From Orbilia blumenaviensis (taxonomy: Eukaryota; Ascomycota; Orbiliomycetes; Orbiliales; Orbiliaceae): a stretch of DNA of 64,000 bases. The notes beneath the pieces are model-generated. The model did not search any database. It was given only the letters and a program-made list of their open reading frames with translations, and was not told the DNA's origin. The position numbers and the translations under genes are program-made. The stretch lies in assembly GCA_036872755.1 (NCBI GenBank), contig JAVHNS010000003.1:2232001-2296000 (forward strand), read 5' to 3'. Below, piece after piece: positions 60,801-64,000 of this stretch (positions are counted from its first letter, which is position 1; each line of letters opens with the position of its first letter).

Positions 60801-63800
60801 CAGGGCAGCTCGCTCGATTGCGCATTTTCGATACCTCATTGGCGCCGGCTGCTTAGCAATAATGTCGGGCCAAGCAAACCAAAAACTAGCCGAGCACCTC
60901 CCTTCAAATTTCAAAAAATTTAGCTCGCAGGGGTCTCATCTCGGTGCAAAAGCAGGTCTCGGAGCTTTTGAGATCCGATGCACTTTTCAAGTAAGAAGCG
61001 TTCGTTTCGAAGCCGCCAAGTTCATGTTGCTGAGGGAACATATGTTCCTTTCACGGGCGCGCCTCGTCGTGAGCTATTCGAATACACTATGCACAGCTTG
61101 CGATTTCGAAAGTTTTTCGAAGAGCTCGACTGCATGATGGCTTCAAACTACCCAACTCACTGCTGAGTACATTGCACACTTGACACGGAGGTGAGCGGTA
61201 GTTATGGATTTAGTCTCGTCCAAAAATACACTGGGTAAGCATTTTGTCATCCGAGCTGGTCAGTGCCCCCTGGGAGAGAAAAATGTGCCGTCAAGCTCCG
61301 GGGGGACAACTACATGTCTGGTCAGTCAGCTGGTAAGATGGCAGTGATTCGTCGACGCATATTTCGGTAGTTTCCAAAGTAGCGAGGCTGGGATCCTTCC
61401 TCCCCACGTTTGGAGACGTGGCTGCCAGAGGTTGAAATCCAGGAGCTAGTATCAAGCTTGTGTCGAAGTTGGTACATTTTATGTGCTTCTGATGGAATTG
61501 TCGTTAGCTTGCATATGATCGACCAATCACGCCCAGCGGCTGGTTGCGTAGGTGGAAGCTTGTAGGTACCCGTGGGAGTAAGGCTGGCCGACGGGATGTG
61601 GTTGGTTGGGCTGCGGGATGAAGCATGCCTGAACAACGACTAACGTTAGATGAGCAGTGTCGTGCGAACAGAGGACGATGGCAAACCGACAAGATTAATT
61701 ACCCATTGGGGTCGGATAGAGTAATTATATCGGGGTAATCAATCCCCAGAGATCGAATTGCTCAAATCATCGTACTTGATGAGAAGCAGGTAAACGAACA
61801 AGATCTTTTTTTCCCTTCGATTCTCAGCCGGTGCCGCTTAGCCAATTGGGTGCGTGTGCATGAGCTTGGTCAATGGGTGGAGTCTACTATGGAGAGGGAG
61901 GGCTGGGCTAACTGCGGTGGTGATATCTTGGCATCGATCATTGCCGCGAGGCTCCGGGTCATCTCTGCGTAATGTCTACATCCACATTCATACCCATGCG
62001 ATTGATCATTGCTGTGTCTGATTTCTGTATCAGAAATTATGTATTTTCTTTTCGTTCTCAGAGTCCAGTCTGCCTGACGCTGTGAAGGGTATTCCGACGC
62101 AATAAGCCTGACTTTTCCTCCGCGACAGTAATCTGACAGGGTAAAGCAGTTAGAGCCGCCCTGGAGATTGATCTCAAACACTTAAACGGCTCGAGAAGCA
62201 GGGCTACAAAGAAGCAAGAAACATTGAATCAATGAAAGCAGGCGGTACCTAGCGACGGACCTGGCAGGCATTACGACTCTCCCGCACCGCAGCGTCAAAA
62301 GCAGCCAACGGGAGCCGATATCCTGACCATTCGTGGGAACGAGGCGGGGCTCAGCGGCGGTATGGAGTAAGGCTTCGGATCTCGGGTTTTTGACGTGCAA
62401 AGCCCCAAGGGGGTGACGCTTCAAGCTTCCTTTGAACCATAGAGGGGTAGACGGACAGCGAGAGATCGAGAGATGTCCGTCGGCTTGAATAGGACGGATT
62501 CGAGAGGGTTTCCCCTCACTTGATACTCCGTCATCGAAAGAGGGATTTCGTCTAGAGTGCTAGTAGGTGCACATGTGCATACCAGCCGTAGACCAGCTAG
62601 TCGCAGTCCTTTCTGGTTCTAGTTCGAGGTTCGACGTTCTCTCTCCATGTAATGTACCCAACTGGTCGGGATTTTGGTTTTGAAACAGTTCGAGTCTGGG
62701 TTTCCAACAGACATGTACGCACCCCGTTACATGAGGATGTACTGGGACCTATTATCCTGCCTCGTACGTCGTACAATCGCTGCCCATGGTAATATATTAT
62801 GTATGTACGTTTGTACAGCCCTAGGGACAGAACACTAGTTGCGTACGTACTTCTGGCTGGGGAGTATTTAAAATCGGAATCTCATTGATTTTTGACTGCC
62901 CGTTTATTTTTAGCAGACAATTACCGGTAGATGCCCAGTCATACGTGCTTAGAATCAATACTTGCGACAGCCCAATCCAACAGTATCGTTAACGTTAGTC
63001 AGGAAACCATAAACGGCCAAACCAAAGAAGGTGAGTTAGCAGGGAAATAAGTAAGTGAGTAAGTGAGTGAGTGAGTGAGTGTGCATTATACTTCTATACA
63101 CCATCGTTGGTACCAACAGCCAAACATTCCGGAGCGTCCTCGTTTCCGGCCGGGACCTTCTTGGAATCGGCCCTCGAATCTGGCGACAAGTAGTCGGATC
63201 CGGATCTCAGGACATCAGAGACATTCGGTCGTTGGACCTTCGAAGCGGGCTAGCGCGGACTAATTGGATATTAGCTGGGACTGCAGCAGCGTGTGAGAGG
63301 GTTTGCCTTGTAATAATAATAATTTCGAAGCTTGTGCTCACCTGAATTGGGACCCATACGTACACCGTACACCATCCTGCCCTTGGTGTCTCTCTGGATC
63401 CCGGGGGGGTAAGGTCAGCCCTTGGAGGTAGTTTTTTTTTTTTTTTTTTTGGCGATCTGGTGGTTTGGCGGTTTGCTCTGGTTTGTTCTGCCCGGGGTCG
63501 AACCAGCCGAAATAAATTTCTGGCTTGCCCCTTCCCTTTCGCTTTCCTCTCACCCATCGTATTCACACTTCCACTCCCAACCGCCTTTCTCCCTCCAACC
63601 TCTCCACCTCCACCTCCACACCCGCCCTTCTTCGTCTTTCCCTTCTCGCGACCGATAGCTTGGATAGGATCGACTAAGACTAAGACTGAGAAGAGGAAGA
63701 CCGAAAGAATCGGTCTGTGGTCGACGAGCCGTTGCATTACATCCGTCGGGGCAAACAAGACAAGACCGTCGAAACATTTCTTTCCTACTACCTTTCCCTT

Positions 63801-63897
63801 CCATCGCAACTTCCGACATAGCATATCAGGAAACAGGATCCATTCTTCGAAATCCCTCTGCCATATCACGACATTCTACCCTTCCGCCTCCCCCATC
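57879..63897. other. 6-kb gene-poor region
   Basis: The first few hundred bases are the Nab3 3' flank. Beyond it, open frames are short and lack domains or splice partners. Homopolymer runs occur at 59153-59170 (18 T), 59860-59881 (22 A) and 63432-63450 (19 T). A GTGA tandem repeat lies at about 63049-63080. An 18-bp palindrome is at 58676-58693. The last 400 bases are rich in C and T and probably form the leader of the gene starting at 63898. Confidence 0.5.
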
Positions 63898-64000
63898 ATG
63901 AGTAGTACCGCCAAATATTTCGCATCTTTTAGAGATGCTGCGTCGTCTCCGACATTATTCTCCCCTAAAATCGCCATTCACTGGCCCTCGGTTCCGATGG
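63898..64000 (+). CDS. Start of an unidentified gene (3' partial)
   Basis: An ATG with A at -3, after a long C/T-rich leader, opens a frame that stays open to the end of the window (34 complete codons, beginning MSSTAKYFASFRDAASSPTL). The position after a pyrimidine-rich leader and the Ser/Ala/Thr-rich start are like other fungal genes, but the stretch is too short to identify the product or to be sure that it is coding. Confidence 0.4.
   Translation, partial: MSSTAKYFASFRDAASSPTLFSPKIAIHWPSVPM

Noticed and set aside
63494..63504. B-box-like GGTTCGACCCC on the minus strand, suggesting a tRNA
   Set aside because: The flanking bases do not form a T-stem or an acceptor stem, and no A-box lies at the right distance.
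63207..63869. 220-codon minus-strand frame before the last gene
   Set aside because: Built from the complement of C/T-rich leader and a poly-T run; Arg/Gly/Lys-rich low-complexity product.
1..64000. CRISPR arrays, prokaryotic operons, plasmid or phage features
   Set aside because: Spliced genes and fungal protein families show a eukaryotic nuclear genome; no spaced direct-repeat array was seen.

Overview
The window looks like nuclear chromosomal DNA from a filamentous ascomycete. Most genes carry short introns (about 55-115 nt, one of 182 nt) with GTAAGT or GTATGT-like donors, CTAAC or CTGAC-like branch sites and pyrimidine-AG acceptors. Intergenic spaces are long, leaders are rich in C and T, and the proteins include ascomycete markers: a cerato-platanin of the Coccidioides CS-antigen or Asp f 15 type, a DUF6594 protein, Nab3 and a YAT-type amino-acid permease. 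I infer Pezizomycotina, probably Eurotiomycetes; Onygenales is plausible but not proven by the sequence. No operon, CRISPR array, tRNA, rRNA or intact transposon was seen.

Left part (1-20.8 kb). A 5'-truncated DUF6594 membrane protein with a long low-complexity N-terminus opens the window. It is followed by two convergent four-helix membrane proteins (5.6-6.5 kb plus, 8.2-9.2 kb minus), an unrecognised multi-span membrane protein (10.7-12.2 kb), mitochondrial GatB in four exons (12.4-14.3 kb, minus), a thioredoxin-fold AhpC/TSA-like protein (16.4-17.3 kb) and an amino-acid permease (19.1-20.8 kb, minus).

Middle (20.8-47.3 kb). An 8-kb stretch without recognisable genes ends at a secreted cerato-platanin (28.9-29.3 kb, minus). 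After another 4-kb gap comes a 1000-residue coiled-coil protein (33.4-36.4 kb), then a secreted five-exon GH115 glycoside hydrolase (39.0-42.3 kb). A possible small twin-CX9C gene lies at 42.8-43.3 kb. A six-exon gene I do not recognise, with RRM-like features, was pieced together at 44.1-46.0 kb.

Right part (47.3-64 kb). A single-pass membrane protein with a cysteine-bearing ectodomain (47.3-48.7 kb) is followed by a secreted protein carrying 26 perfect-length GGNN repeats (50.6-52.3 kb). A mitochondrial GGQ release-factor-like protein (52.7-53.6 kb, minus) and the RNA-binding protein Nab3 (55.1-57.9 kb, plus) are divergent; an uninterrupted run of 41 G lies between them. A further 6-kb gene-poor stretch ends in the first codons of a gene that leaves the window.

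Functional threads: mitochondrial translation (GatB, GGQ factor), nuclear RNA termination and surveillance (Nab3), surface and secreted proteins (cerato-platanin, GGNN protein, single-pass protein, GH115) and several multi-span membrane proteins. Exon joins were made by eye from splice consensus and reading frame; no database search was possible.
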